This document shows, in pieces, positions 1 through 9,840 of a stretch of 64,000 nt of DNA. Under the pieces are notes generated by a model. It saw only the letters and a program-made list of their open reading frames with translations. It made no database searches and was not told the origin of the DNA. The DNA lies in the NCBI GenBank assembly GCA_951804985.1, contig OX638130.1, positions 130,461,593 to 130,525,592 on the forward strand, read 5' to 3'. The position numbers and the translations under genes are program-made. This stretch comes from Dryomyza anilis. Taxonomy: Eukaryota; Arthropoda; Insecta; Diptera; Dryomyzidae. Each line of letters opens with the position of its first letter. Positions within the stretch are counted from its first letter, which is position 1.

Positions 1-253
1 CATGTATTTGAGCATGATGTCAATATATATTTGACCAAAAAAGTTTACCTAAGCACGTATACAGTAAATTTGATCTGTAGATGTAAATTTTATATGAGGT
101 ATTTGAACATAAGTGGTCGGTTCTCAGGTCACAATAGACCGATCATGCCAATTTTCTTGTTCGATATATAAGTAATCTAAATGTAAAGTTTCATTGCTCT
201 AGTTCTTCTACTTTTTCTGTAATCGTGATTTCAACAGACAGACAGAAGGACAA

Positions 254-284
<31 letters not shown>

Positions 285-362
285 GACATCGCTTCTTCAG
301 GGTGTTACAAACGGCGTACCAAACTGAATATACCCTTTCACTCTTAGTGTAGGGTATAAACA
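1..362 (+). repeat. DINE-1-like dispersed repeat, copy 1
   Basis: The same text recurs, diverged, at 12,655, 24,527 (reversed), 40,885 and 44,147. Shared landmarks are 'CTGTAGATGTAAATTTTATA', 'CCGATCATGCCAATTTT', 'GTGATTTCAACAGAC', a GACA-rich tract and the terminal 'ATACCCTTTCACTCTTAGTG' followed by AGGGTATAA. The architecture (GACA tract, then a TACCC..GGGTA palindromic end) resembles the DINE-1/INE-1 Helitron-related repeats of drosophilids. That assignment is inference; the repetition is seen directly. No protein is encoded, and open frames here are translations of the GACA tract. Confidence 0.6.
234..288. repeat. (GACA)n microsatellite in DINE-like repeat
   Basis: A run of GACA/GGACA units with a few interruptions lies just before the terminal palindrome of the dispersed repeat. 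Similar shorter tracts occupy the same place in the other copies, so it is part of the element rather than an independent microsatellite. Confidence 0.8.
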
Positions 363-1400
363 TGATCTGGTTATGTAGAGGATAGTACAAACTAACGAAT
401 AAAAATACAACTCTGGGAAAAATGTCCCTAAAATAATTGTGAAGGAAAATAATTGCGCGGGGGAGATTTGGGCAAAACAAAAAGAATAGAGAAAAGAATA
501 TTACGTGAAAATAGAATTCGAGAAAGTAGATTCGAGCCAGAAATGTCGTGTAAGAATTTATTTTTAGAAGAATTGTTTTTGAGAAGTATTGGGTGTATTT
601 CTTTATTCGTTCTGAACTTTCAGAATATTCCGTTTTAAATATTTCTATTACTTTATTTATTCCGAACGTTCGGAACGTATTCTGTTTATTCCGAGTTCAA
701 TCGTAGAATACACAGAATAAAACTGTCAACTTAGATACTATTTACACAAATTAAATTTATTATTTAAATGAAATCGAGTGTATCACAAGATATTGGTGGT
801 ATGTCGCGTGTGTCTTAAGATATTGGTGGTCTTGGAATTTTTTTGATTAAGAGACATATGTGAAACGTTGTACGATGCATTATATGTGTTAGCATTTTAG
901 TGAAATACCTTTAAATTGATAAACAACGTTTTTAAAAAGTTAATTTTAATAAGTGATTGATTTTCAAATTATTTTTTAATGTTTGTTTACATTTATGTAT
1001 TCTGGTAATTCTGAAACTGCTACTTTATTCACAGTATTCTACATATTCCGGATAAAATATCAAACTATTCTGTTCGTTCAATTCTTATTCCAGAATGAAT
1101 AAAGAAATACGCCCGGGAAAATATGTCGGGAAAAAATTGTCTTGGGGCAGAATTGTCGTTAGGGAGAAGTACGCGAAGGAAATTTTCATAAGAAAGAAAT
1201 ATATCAATGGAGAATAATCTGAGGAAAAGTTGTCTCGGGGAAGAATAATGCTGAAAATAATTTTCTTTGGGTACATTTTTTTTGACAAAGAATTGTCTGG
1301 GAAAATATTCTAGCGAAGTAGTGTTTGGTTTTCCAACTAATCGATATATTAGACATTCCAATATATGAGCCATTTTTAAATGTAAATTTGGACTTTTATG
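363..1400. other. AT-rich non-coding stretch with degenerate GGGAAAAT-type words
   Basis: No gene is seen. Between about 1,090 and 1,310 words such as GGGAAAATATGTCGGG, GGGGCAGAATTGTC and GGGGAAGAATAATG recur irregularly. They resemble the reverse complement of the 'CCGTAGAATTCTTCCC' minisatellite at 22,500, suggesting a decayed copy of the same tandem repeat. Open frames on either strand are low-complexity and show no family motif. Confidence 0.4.
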
Positions 1401-2100
1401 TTTTTTTTCCATTTGGTTTTGAAGATGATATCGGTCATTTTCGGAATTCAGTTTTTGAATAAATCAAACTTTTTGTATAGGATTCTAGTAAGAATAATTT
1501 TCAGATCTATTTTTTTGTTTAACAAAGATTGTTTTTTTAATATGTATTTAAACGGAATGATCGCATCGAATATCGAGATTTATTTGAAAAACATTGCGAT
1601 ACCGATGTGATAAATACTTAAATATCATATCTCTTTCTTAAATATTATTGTATGCAAAATTTTAAAAATCAGTAGCCTTAAGTACTTGACGAATAATACA
1701 TACAATTCAGGAATTCAGGCTTGAATTGATCAGACCTGAATACAATCGTGAATTCTGCTGGGTTTTTTCCAACCACATGTCAAAAGAGGACTTGGAAATT
1801 ATAAAGCGAAATAAGTATATACAATACCGATTTAATTGCCGTCGAATACCATAAAACCTCATTAGCACTCGTATAAGAATCCCTCGTAATTTTGGCTGTA
1901 CTTTATATTATTTTCTTAGTAATTTTTTTTTTAAAATACATAATTCCATAAAAGTTATACTGTGGACTTCTTGAAGCAATGTTATATAACCGAATTCGAT
2001 TATCGAGCATATTTTATGTCTTCAAATAAGTGAAGCCATCAATCGAATATCCATTTTTAGATTTAAGCTGCTTGAATATGCATTGAATGAACTCACGAAT
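1401..2100. repeat. Relic of CGATATCG-type dispersed repeat plus AT-rich DNA
   Basis: The text near 1,565-1,640 (GAATATCGAGATTTATTTG, ATTGCGATACCGATGTGATAAAT) is repeated in diverged form at about 28,600-28,680 and 36,140-36,200. The rest is AT-rich. Around 1,768 the words CCAACCACATGTCAAAAGAGGA match the right end of the TA-flanked MITE at 7,653, so a fragment of that family is probably present. No coding sequence is recognised. Confidence 0.35.
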
Positions 2101-3719
2101 AATATACCTAACGATGTTTCTGCCAGCTGCTGTTGTGTGTCATATTTTAAAAGCCAAAACTTATTGAATGGGTTGCAATAAAACAGAGCAAAAACCAACG
2201 GAAGATTTCAAATAACGATACTCAAGGAGAGCATACGACTCGGCAGATTATATCCGTTTTACATGGAGAGGATGCAGCACCAACATCCTTAAAATGAACA
2301 TTTTTGCAACTCAATGTTGGCAACGTGGCACAGATTGCAGTGCGAAGTGCGCAAATAATCAAAACCCAGACCCATGTCTCATCACCCACTGCGGTACTTG
2401 TAGTGTGCCATTCCGAATTACAAATTAATAGAAATTGGAAGACATGGCATGCGAAATGTCACGTTGGTGGTTGGCAGACGAACACTCCGGACATCTCTAT
2501 GCTTACGGCTGTGGGATTCAAACAACAACGAGCTATAAGCGGCTTTGTGTGATGTTGTAGTGTTGATTTTTTTAATGCTAAAGGACTTCGTATCAATAAT
2601 GTTCACCTATCTGTCGATATAATCAAAGACAGGCAATGGTTGACCCCGAGCATTATGTGCCTCAAGGAACGTTATTTAAAAAGAAGCCTCCCATTAAAGC
2701 CCATTTAAACTGATATCGAAGAGTCCTACATAGCAGTTCAATCGTTCGGCTTCGATTGGGTCAGTTGGTCAATTATACAGACATCGTCTGATGCTTTAAA
2801 TGGCCATTTCCAAAAGTGAATTTCATCGACTGAATTCCATCCGTCACCTGAATAAATGAGACATCTGTGAAAAAGTGCAAAATATGTATGTCGTCTGTCA
2901 ATGAAATTAAATCATTCGAATACCAACATATGGGATGTCTTGCGTAGTCCTCGTGTCCTTGCCAATGGATTACAATTCAATCAATATTATTTAAAATTGA
3001 AAACGATGACTTCTTTAAATGCACGGTGCGATTCCATTGAAAGGCAGCAGCATTGCCGTCGGCATCTCTCAATTAACGGCCGACAATTTATCACCTCGGC
3101 TGCCCACAGAGTCAGCAACAATGCCATCCGATGTTCTACATGGCAATAGAAATGAAAACAATGCCGCCCGGTGCATCTTCAATTGAGTTTCAAGTGAAGG
3201 CGTTTCATTGCTCAATGCTGATGATGTCCATCGTAAAATGCAAACTGAGGCCGCATTGTTTGCAGACAACAGCAGCAACAACAACAACAAAAATCACAGG
3301 ACTAAACAAAGGACTACAATGACGTTGACGGCATTGTAACACCTCACAGGAAGATTAATTAAGTGCCATAGGCGTATGACAAAAGTGGTCATTTGGGAAG
3401 ATGTTTGGAACGTGTTTCAGCAATGCAGACTGCTTATAGAGAGGTAACTGCTAGTTTCCATTAAAGCGGCCTGAATCGTGAAATGAGGCATAATCAGTTT
3501 CAAGTAAATGATCGATCAAACCTACATCAACTTCAAATGCTCTACAAAATTAATAACTCTGTATTATGGGAGAATACCAGTAATCAAGACTATTTTATAA
3601 GACGATGTCATCAAATTTTGTAAAAATAGTCGGAATAAAAGACATACTGTCCATATTGTTTTCGATGTAGTCTATCTATTATTTTTAATCCTTACTCGAA
3701 AAGTGAAAGGAGGCTCAAC
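2101..3719. other. Single-copy-looking island, no gene recognised
   Basis: Base composition is more balanced than in the flanks and no internal or dispersed repetition was noticed. Several short open frames of 60-80 codons occur on both strands, overlapping one another and lacking any recognisable motif, so none is called. Could be ancestral intergenic or intronic DNA, or a heavily decayed gene. Confidence 0.4.
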
Positions 3720-3844
3720 CGGTTTGGAAAATAATGTATTGGGTTGACTTTTTCCAACAGATGTAGTTAGAGTCGCAATGTTTATTTATTCGGAAGTTAT
3801 TAATAACTAATTATAATATATAATTATATTACAATAACGTAAGT

Positions 3845-4437
3845 ACAAACAGACCAACTAAATTGCCCTACCGTATCATTCGGTTGCGGCAACAACTGAT
3901 AAACTAGTTGCAACAACCTCTTAATTCGGTTGTGTCAACCTCCTAGTCGGTGAGAATGAGGTTGTGGCAACCTACAAATTGGTGATCATGAGGTTATCGC
4001 AATCTCCTAGTCGGTGAGTATGAGGTTTTCTAAACCTCCAATGGAAATTTTATTATAACAAAGTTATTTAGGTATATAAAACTTATGTATTCTATATGTC
4101 GCGCACACAATTTAGAAGTATATATACTAATTCCTGCCCCCTGAAAAAAACACTATTTTTTTATTTCCTCATAACCAATAAATAAAAAAAAACTATTTCC
4201 ATTTGTCACATATTTTTTATTTATATTATATTTCACTAGCTAATTAGCAATTTGTATTGAATTATTATATTATTTTATTAATATTTGTATATTTATTTGG
4301 CAATGTAACTTAATTAATGCATGTATCCAAATGGTACGTTCATTTTAATGACATGAGGTTACAACAAATGTATTTCGGTTGCAACACTGAAACGTTGGTT
4401 CAATTAACCTCATGCCAAAAGAGGATTTTTCTGTGTG
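3845..4437 (+). repeat. Degenerate element with MITE-family right end
   Basis: The segment ends in 'ACCTCATGCCAAAAGAGGAT' followed by TTTTCTGTG, the same right end as the MITEs at 4,562 and 7,653. Inside, a motif of the form CCTCCTAGTCGGTGAGTATGA recurs about three times between 3,945 and 4,030, with GGTTGYGGCAACC words. The left border is not defined. Probably a longer or rearranged relative of the same family. Confidence 0.4.
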
Positions 4438-4560
4438 TACGTTTTAAAAATGAGTCAAAGATTTTGTGAGAGACCATCTGGATAGTTTTTGATTCATCCA
4501 CCGTATAATCCGGACCTTGTTCCGTCCGACTACTATTCGTTTCACTCTCTGCAGAAATCT
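4438..4560 (+). pseudogene. Mariner transposase C-terminal scrap
   Basis: From 4,495 the frame reads HPPYNPDLVPSDYYSFHSLQ, the unmistakable C-terminal catalytic motif of mariner transposases (consensus HPPYSPDLAPSDYHLF), which carries the last aspartate of the D,D34D triad. Immediately upstream a Trp-stop-Phe-Leu-Ile run aligns with the usual Trp-Glu-Val-Leu-Pro. An in-frame TAG and a probable frameshift further upstream break the frame. Only about 40 codons remain, against about 345 for a full transposase. The scrap is squeezed between two MITE-family ends (CTGTG at 4,437 and CACACAGAATAGAG at 4,562), so it is a relic trapped by later insertions. No function is expected. Confidence 0.8.
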
Positions 4561-4561
4561 A

Positions 4562-4881
4562 CACACAGAATAGAGATTTGTTGCGCCAACCAACTCTTTG
4601 CCCAACCAACTTATTCGGTTCGCTCAACCGCTAATTCGGTTTTTATTGTCGAAATAAAAATAGTAGTAGTTTGTACTGCAACCAATTTCAAATTGTTTTG
4701 GATCAATTTAGTACAGATTTAGAACCATTAGGAGTGTGTATAGACTAATATTTCAAGTGTATAGGCTAATATGGCAGTTGCGCCAGCAAATATGTAAACC
4801 ATTCGATTAAACTGAATGAAATTAGTTGGTACAACATACTTTTTCATTTTTCCAACCTCATGCCAAAAGAGGATTTTTCTG
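4562..4881 (+). mobile_element. TA-flanked MITE, family 1, copy A
   Basis: About 320 bp, aligned end to end with the copy at 7,653. Shared text includes 'GAGATTTGTTGCGCCAACCA', 'AACCATTAGGAGTGTGTATA', 'CCAGCAAATATGTAAACCAT' and 'CCAACCTCATG'. The termini are CACACAGAATAGAG and a right end reading ATTTTTCTG. The TA before the left end is intact and the right one looks mutated to TG. No coding capacity. The TA target and CAC/CAG ends point to Tc1/mariner mobilisation (inference). Confidence 0.7.
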
Positions 4882-4950
4882 TGTTTAGTAATTGTTTAAA
4901 CCATAATTGAAAAGAAGCCTATAAAAATCACTTGTTTCACTTTTTTCTAG

Positions 4951-5051
4951 GGCTGTTCGATTAATCGATTAATCAAATTATATGATTAATCAAGATTTTT
5001 GATTAATCAGAACATTGATTAATCAATTAATCCGTATTCTGATTAATCGAA
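4951..5051. repeat. Cluster of seven ATTAATC words
   Basis: GATTAATC or AATTAATC occurs seven times in about 90 bases, starting at about 4,960, 4,967, 4,984, 5,001, 5,016, 5,026 and 5,041, right after 'CTAGGGCTGTTCG'. A start of this kind with ATTAATCGATTAATC is reminiscent of hAT-type element ends, but no matching right end was found. The TAATC core is also the K50 homeodomain (Bicoid/Otx) recognition word; whether that matters here is unknown. Confidence 0.6.
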
Positions 5052-5117
5052 ATTGTATGCGGAAAGTGATGAAAAGACCGAAAAAAAATGTATTGCAGAA
5101 ATCGGTAGCAGACATCG

Positions 5118-5232
5118 AACAAACTACCCGGGTTTTGCTAACTACCCGGGTAGCTCGAACATTTAATACCCGGGTTTTCGAGTATTTGAACTACCCGGGT
5201 ATTACCCGGGCCACTCGAAAATACTCGTATGA
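5118..5232. repeat. Cluster of five CCCGGG words
   Basis: CCCGGG occurs at 5,127, 5,144, 5,169, 5,194 and 5,205, usually as ACTACCCGGGT followed by a TTCGA or TCGAA word. In DNA this AT-rich the clustering is striking. It lies about 70 bases after the ATTAATC cluster and may be part of the same decayed element. Confidence 0.6.
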
Positions 5233-5339
5233 AATTGAGAGCTCTGATATATACTCGAATCATTGCGTTATACGCCTCTCTGTCGTTCTGTCTGATGGAT
5301 TTTCTTTGAACATTATAAATATAGTAGAAATTTAATGAA

Positions 5340-5640
5340 AAAATAAATATTCAGGTTGAAATTTGGTTTGAGGAACGAAATTCTTCAATAAGACGTACTT
5401 ATTTTGAATGTGTCCTATGATTTTGTTCATTAATGTGTTTAAGTGTAGTTTTTCCTCAAACTAAAGAACACTTTTTCAGTCATTCATCAAATTTAAGATG
5501 AATTTATAACATTTATGTGGTGTACTCATCAATATTATGAATTGTCCTTCAATACAATGTATCATTATTTGAAGAACGCAATGAAAAAAAAATAACCAAC
5601 AGAATACGATTTGTTTGATACTGTGTGCATTCACCCTAAT
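5340..5640. repeat. Relic of TA-MITE family 2 (CATCAATATTATGAA type)
   Basis: The words TTCATTAATRTG, AGAACACTTTTTC, ATCAATATTATGAATTGTCC and TTCAATACAATG followed by ATCAT and TTTGAAGAACG recur in the same order as in the well-bounded MITE at 13,528. The copy is diverged and its ends are not clear. Confidence 0.55.
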
Positions 5641-6720
5641 AAATGCTTATTTGTCGTAGTCGTAGTCGCGAGTTAATAACCAACAACGTAACTCATCTAA
5701 AACTTACTTACTTACTTAAGCATCTCCATTACCTTTTGCTTCATATGGCTTTCCCCAATGTTATCCATGCTTTACGCCTCATGACCATTACTTCCCATCA
5801 ATATTCTTTGCGGCAATATTTATTCTGTCGTGCAATATTCCTGCACCGAATCTCTCAATTTATCTGGCACCTCCTTTAATCACAGCCTGCCTGGCTGACT
5901 TCCAAACAGCCGCCTGTCCTGCCCTGCCCTGGCACACAATAATTCGTTCCTTGTTTAGCTCAGTTCACTTCTTTTAACTGCACTTACATGGATCTTTCGC
6001 CATGTCACCACGCATGAGTCTCACAAATTCCGTCCGATTTTGCGGATCCAACCATCTGCCGCCCGCCACCCATCAACCATTGTTCTGTCTTAAGACCCAT
6101 GACATACACGAAAGTGGCAGCAGCTACAGCAAGGATACCAATAAATTCCCTCAAATGCGCAGGTGTTGCGTCTGCCGCGCGCCGTCGAACAATTTTGATG
6201 AAAATGTTTTGTATTATTTTTTTTTTGCCTTCTTCTCGAGAAAGACGTGTGAATAAAATGCTTTTGCCGCTGCACCGCCAACCACCTGGTGCCGCTGCCG
6301 TCGCCGCCGCGAGGACGTGGCGATGAGGTGAGGCAGTGAAAATATGATGCATGTCAGGATATAAATGAATGTTTGAATTGCTTCTGTCATTGTGTGTGCC
6401 GGTGTTTGTGTGGAGTTCATCAATTTTTCCAACGACCATGTTTTGTTTCGTTTCACTTGGATCTGCGGCTGTTAGGATGTGCGTGCGTGTAGGAGTGGGT
6501 GCGTGAGTGTGTGCGTGCGTGCGTGAGTGAGTGGTTTGTAGGCAGCCGCCTTTGCTTTGTGTCGGTGACATTTATGGCATAAGTTATAAAAATGGTTGAT
6601 AAATTGTGCGTATGGTGCGGAATATTAAAAAGGTGAGCGGCGGTTACTCGAGGCACTGACAGAATTGAGTGGCATTGCAAAGAGGCTGCACAAACGAGGT
6701 GGGCAAAAGTAATTTAGGCC
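5641..6720. other. Single-copy-looking island with TG-rich tract
   Basis: Higher GC than its surroundings, with a (CCGCYGCCG)-like patch at about 6,265-6,320 and a GTGCGTGCGTGAGTG microsatellite-like tract at 6,478-6,535. Overlapping open frames on both strands (up to 188 codons on the minus strand) are dominated by His-Thr repeats from the TG tract and show no protein family motif, so none is called. Confidence 0.5.
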
Positions 6721-7650
6721 GCATGACAAACTGCCAGGTAAATAAACCAAAAAAAAAGAGAGAAAACTTTTCTTAAGACAATCAACTTAAATACCCAACT
6801 ACACGTTAGAGAGGGGGGGAAATTACAAAGTAGAGAAATTTCAAAAACATAAGCAACAATTTTTACTAAATCTAATATTTTAAATACCAAACTTCATTTA
6901 ATTTCTTTTTTGTCTGTAACCGATGACAGCCCAGCATACCAAATGATATGGAAACGATATCGTTAATAGGCCCAAATTACAGTTTTCGAAAATCTATAAT
7001 GATACGAAAATGATGTGGTTTTTGGAAAATGAACAAATTTAGAATGATATTTTTATTGTTTGTCGTTATAGATATAGAGTTGATATTAAATGGTTTTCAT
7101 TTTCGATAAACAAATTTTATTTGAGTAAAATCTGAAGAACACATAATTCTATTTCAAAATAGTTTGAGTTTCGCTTCGAAAATTCATCATTATTTTATCG
7201 AATTCAAAATAATCGTCAAATGGTTTGTCAAATAGAGCTTATATAATTTTGTATATTCTATAAACACATATTAAATGTGAAATAATTAAACTTTGAATTT
7301 TTCATGCAAGCGTAAAATTTAAATGGTAACAATTACGCAATGCATGGCTCATTAGTTTAGAAAATTCACACAATTATTTTAATTAATTTATGGCAAACAT
7401 TTAAACACATGTTAAACACATAACAAATGTGCACAAATTTAAATGGAAACCAAAATATAATAGTTTTAATTTAGAGTATTTATTATGTTTATTATTTATC
7501 GAAGAATTAAAGCTCACCAAATACATTTTGTACACATTTTTTTTTTTATTTAATTGATTAATTTTATAAATACTGTTCAAAAATTAAATTACCATTAGTA
7601 AACTTGAAATATTCTCATTATTTTTTAAATATATTGAGCTTATCGATTAC
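6721..7650. other. AT-rich stretch, nothing recognised
   Basis: Strongly AT-rich with no open frame of note, no tandem repeat and no clear element boundary. Confidence 0.6.
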
Positions 7651-7652
7651 TA

Positions 7653-7983
7653 CAGAGAGAATAGAGATTTGTTGCGCCAACCAACACCTTGCCCAATCAA
7701 CTTATTCGGTTCTCTCAACCGCTTAGTCGGTTGTTATTGTCAAAATAAAAACAGTTGTACTTTTTTCTGCAACCAAATTGTAATTGTTTTAGAACAATTT
7801 AGTACAGATTAGAACCATTAGGAGTGTGTATAGACTAATATTTCATGTGTAGGCTAATCATCATAGGCAAATCTGGCAGTTCCGCCAGCAAATATGTAAA
7901 CCATTCGATTTAACCGAATGAAGTTAGTTGGTACAACTAACTATTTCATTCTTCCAACCTCATGTCAAAAGAGGATTTCTCTG
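7653..7983 (+). mobile_element. TA-flanked MITE, family 1, copy B
   Basis: 331 bp between two TA dinucleotides (7,651-7,652 and 7,984-7,985). Ends are CAGAGAGAATAGAG and ATTTCTCTG, giving a short imperfect inverted repeat CAGAGA. It is collinear with copy A at 4,562, differing mainly by a small insertion (CATCATAGGCAAAT) near 7,860. It has no coding capacity, so it would need a transposase from elsewhere. Confidence 0.75.
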
Positions 7984-7985
7984 TA

Positions 7986-8224
7986 TGTATCTATTATGTA
8001 TTATCAACATTTATAATTTCTTCATTAATAATCATTAGACTGGTCCTTATTTGTATGAATAAAAAAATCTTCTTTAATATAATCTGAGCAAAATTTTAAA
8101 TAGATTGCATAATGGTAACCTGTCCCTCACGAGCTTTTTCGGTTTGATGAGTACTTCAGGAATAAATCAGTTTTTAATTGTTTTAATTCTCATTATGAAT
8201 CCAAATATTAATAATATAATAGTT
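7986..8224. other. AT-rich spacer
   Basis: No repeat or open frame of note. It separates the MITE from the SINE. Confidence 0.5.
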
Positions 8225-8515
8225 TGGCATTACAGTACTATAAGAACTTAGGCGGAGCTCTCTCACCATTTTGTACTCAAAGTGATATTTGTACTCAAAG
8301 TGGTGGGACCTACAGTTTATTGCCGAATCCGAACGGCGGGTGAGAGCTTTTCATAGGCAATGTTTTACTCTCGTAAGTTTGCCATTTACTGCCGAGAGGT
8401 AGCGCGGTATAGAAAAATGTTTCTATGAAAAGATGTTGTTAAGCCCCAGTTCAGGCTTGAACCGGGGACCTTTCGGCTCGCAGTCCAACACACTAACCAC
8501 TGAGCTACCGCATTA
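8225..8515 (-). mobile_element. tRNA-derived SINE
   Basis: Read on the minus strand, 8,514 to 8,441 gives a tRNA-like head. It has GCGGTAGCTCAGTGGTTAGT (RNA polymerase III A box) and CCCCGGTTCAAGCC (B box GGTTCAAGCC), with a GACTGCGAGCCGAAAGGTC anticodon-arm region between them. The anticodon stem has mismatches and the T stem is wrong, so it is not a functional tRNA. Downstream on the same strand is a body containing GCCGTTCGGATTCGGC and CTGTAGGTCCCACCACTTTG, ending in a duplicated ACTTTGAGTACAAA word near 8,275-8,305. This head-plus-body structure fits a tRNA-derived SINE. The tail boundary at about 8,225 is approximate. Confidence 0.7.
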
Positions 8516-8576
8516 AAAAGCTAATGCATTAAAAAACTAAGTATACATTGTGGTAGAGTTTAGTGTTCTATGTCGG

Positions 8577-8850
8577 TACAAAAAAATATTTTTTCGTATA
8601 AAATTAAAAAAAAAAGTTGCTCAAGGTCCAGTCAGTACAAATTGGGTATTTTGTACCAAGAAATAAAAACAAAACAATCAGCAAAATGGGTTGAGTGGCA
8701 GATCGTACAGGCTACCTCTGAAACAGCAGTACGATCTGCCACTCAATGCATTTTCCCAATTGTTTGTTGTTTTATTCGTTGGTACAATATACCTAATTTG
8801 TACCGACTGGACCTTGAGCTACTTTTTTTTTTAAACAATATTTTTTTACG
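8577..8850. mobile_element. Hairpin MITE
   Basis: Two arms of about 120 bases are inverted copies of each other around a roughly 20-base loop. The innermost part is perfect (TTGAGTGGCAGATCGTAC at 8,691-8,708 against its reverse complement at 8,729-8,746). Further out CTCAAGGTCCAGTC and GTACAAATTRGGTATWTTGTACCAA match imperfectly, and the arms fade into A and T runs. No clear target duplication was found because of the homopolymers. The long open frame across it is a by-product of the palindrome. Confidence 0.7.
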
Positions 8851-9840
8851 AAAAAAAAACATTTTTTTGTTCGACAATTTTTTTCGGATTTTTTTAATTG
8901 AAAGTTTTCATTTTTTTTTGATTTGTTTTCGAAAAACATTTATTTTTTATTTGGTAAAAAAAAATAGTTTTTTTTTCAAAATAATATTTTATAAATCAAC
9001 ATTTAACAAAAAAATCATAAACCTTATTGGAATTATAGTAGATAATTGGACATTTCCTGGGGTTCCGGACGGGATATTCGTACGCTTAAAACCTTAATAT
9101 CTTAAAGGAAAATTAAAGAATTTACTTTTGTACATATAGTATTTAAATATGACTAAAAATCTGCAAAAATTACAGAATTCTATACGGAAGATTAAAAGAT
9201 ATAAATAAAATAGTGGGCGTTCCAGACGGGACAAAATCGGAAGTAAATATCGAGGTTCATATGGATATTCCAAAAAGTCAGCGAATTTTGCATACAAATT
9301 ATTTTTCTAAAATATTTTAAAAAATGTTGAAATCATTTGCTTTCTTTTTATGTTTACACTTTGCTCTTAAAATTTATAATTTTTTCATAATAAATCCCAG
9401 AAAAGTTCCAGACGGGACAAAACATTCCGTATTGAAATAATCTGTACGATTTTTAGATTCCAAATCCATCGTTATTTCAAAGATTTGATGTATTTTAATT
9501 TTTCGGTCGTGGTTGACGTTTTTCTGGAAATGCCCATATGTGTAAATGAAGACAAATTTGTGTGTGTAGATTTGATGTTTAAAAACATCATATAAAACAT
9601 TAATTAGCATTCAATGAATGAAATCATCCATATGATAAATCCGGTAGTTGATGAAAAAATGCATAATATTTATGAATAAAATCATCATATTGATGAATTT
9701 TTTATCTATGCACCAATCACAAATTAATACCAGGAAATTACCTTTATATAGACGATTCTTCAATATAATAATTCATTGATGTTCCTGATCGAAAATAGAG
9801 AACCCAGTACTGTATCTATTAATGACAATTCCCACAGGGT
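8851..9840. other. AT-rich stretch with three GTTCCRGACGGG words
   Basis: 8,851-9,050 is T-run rich. GTTCCGGACGGGATA at 9,062, GTTCCAGACGGGACAAAA at 9,219 and the same at 9,405 form a spaced direct repeat (157 and 186 bases apart). Around 9,580-9,780 the text (ATGATGAATTTTTTATC, TTCTTCAATATAATAATTCAT) resembles TA-MITE family 2. Small open frames have no recognisable motif. Confidence 0.4.

Noticed and set aside
5703..5720. (CTTA)n as a 5'-truncated, reversed RTE copy
   Set aside because: The bases next to the run (AGCATCTCC) do not match the expected complement of the RTE 3' end (AATGGCCCTTAC), so it is only a short simple repeat.
6005..6571. 188-codon minus-strand frame
   Set aside because: Half of it is His/Thr repeats from a TG-rich tract, overlapping frames exist on both strands, and no domain is seen.
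8441..8514. Functional tRNA gene on the minus strand
   Set aside because: A and B boxes are present but the anticodon and T stems do not pair properly. It is followed by a SINE-like body.
8570..9097. 175-codon plus-strand frame
   Set aside because: It spans the hairpin MITE and T-runs. The product is Phe/Lys-rich and palindromic in origin.
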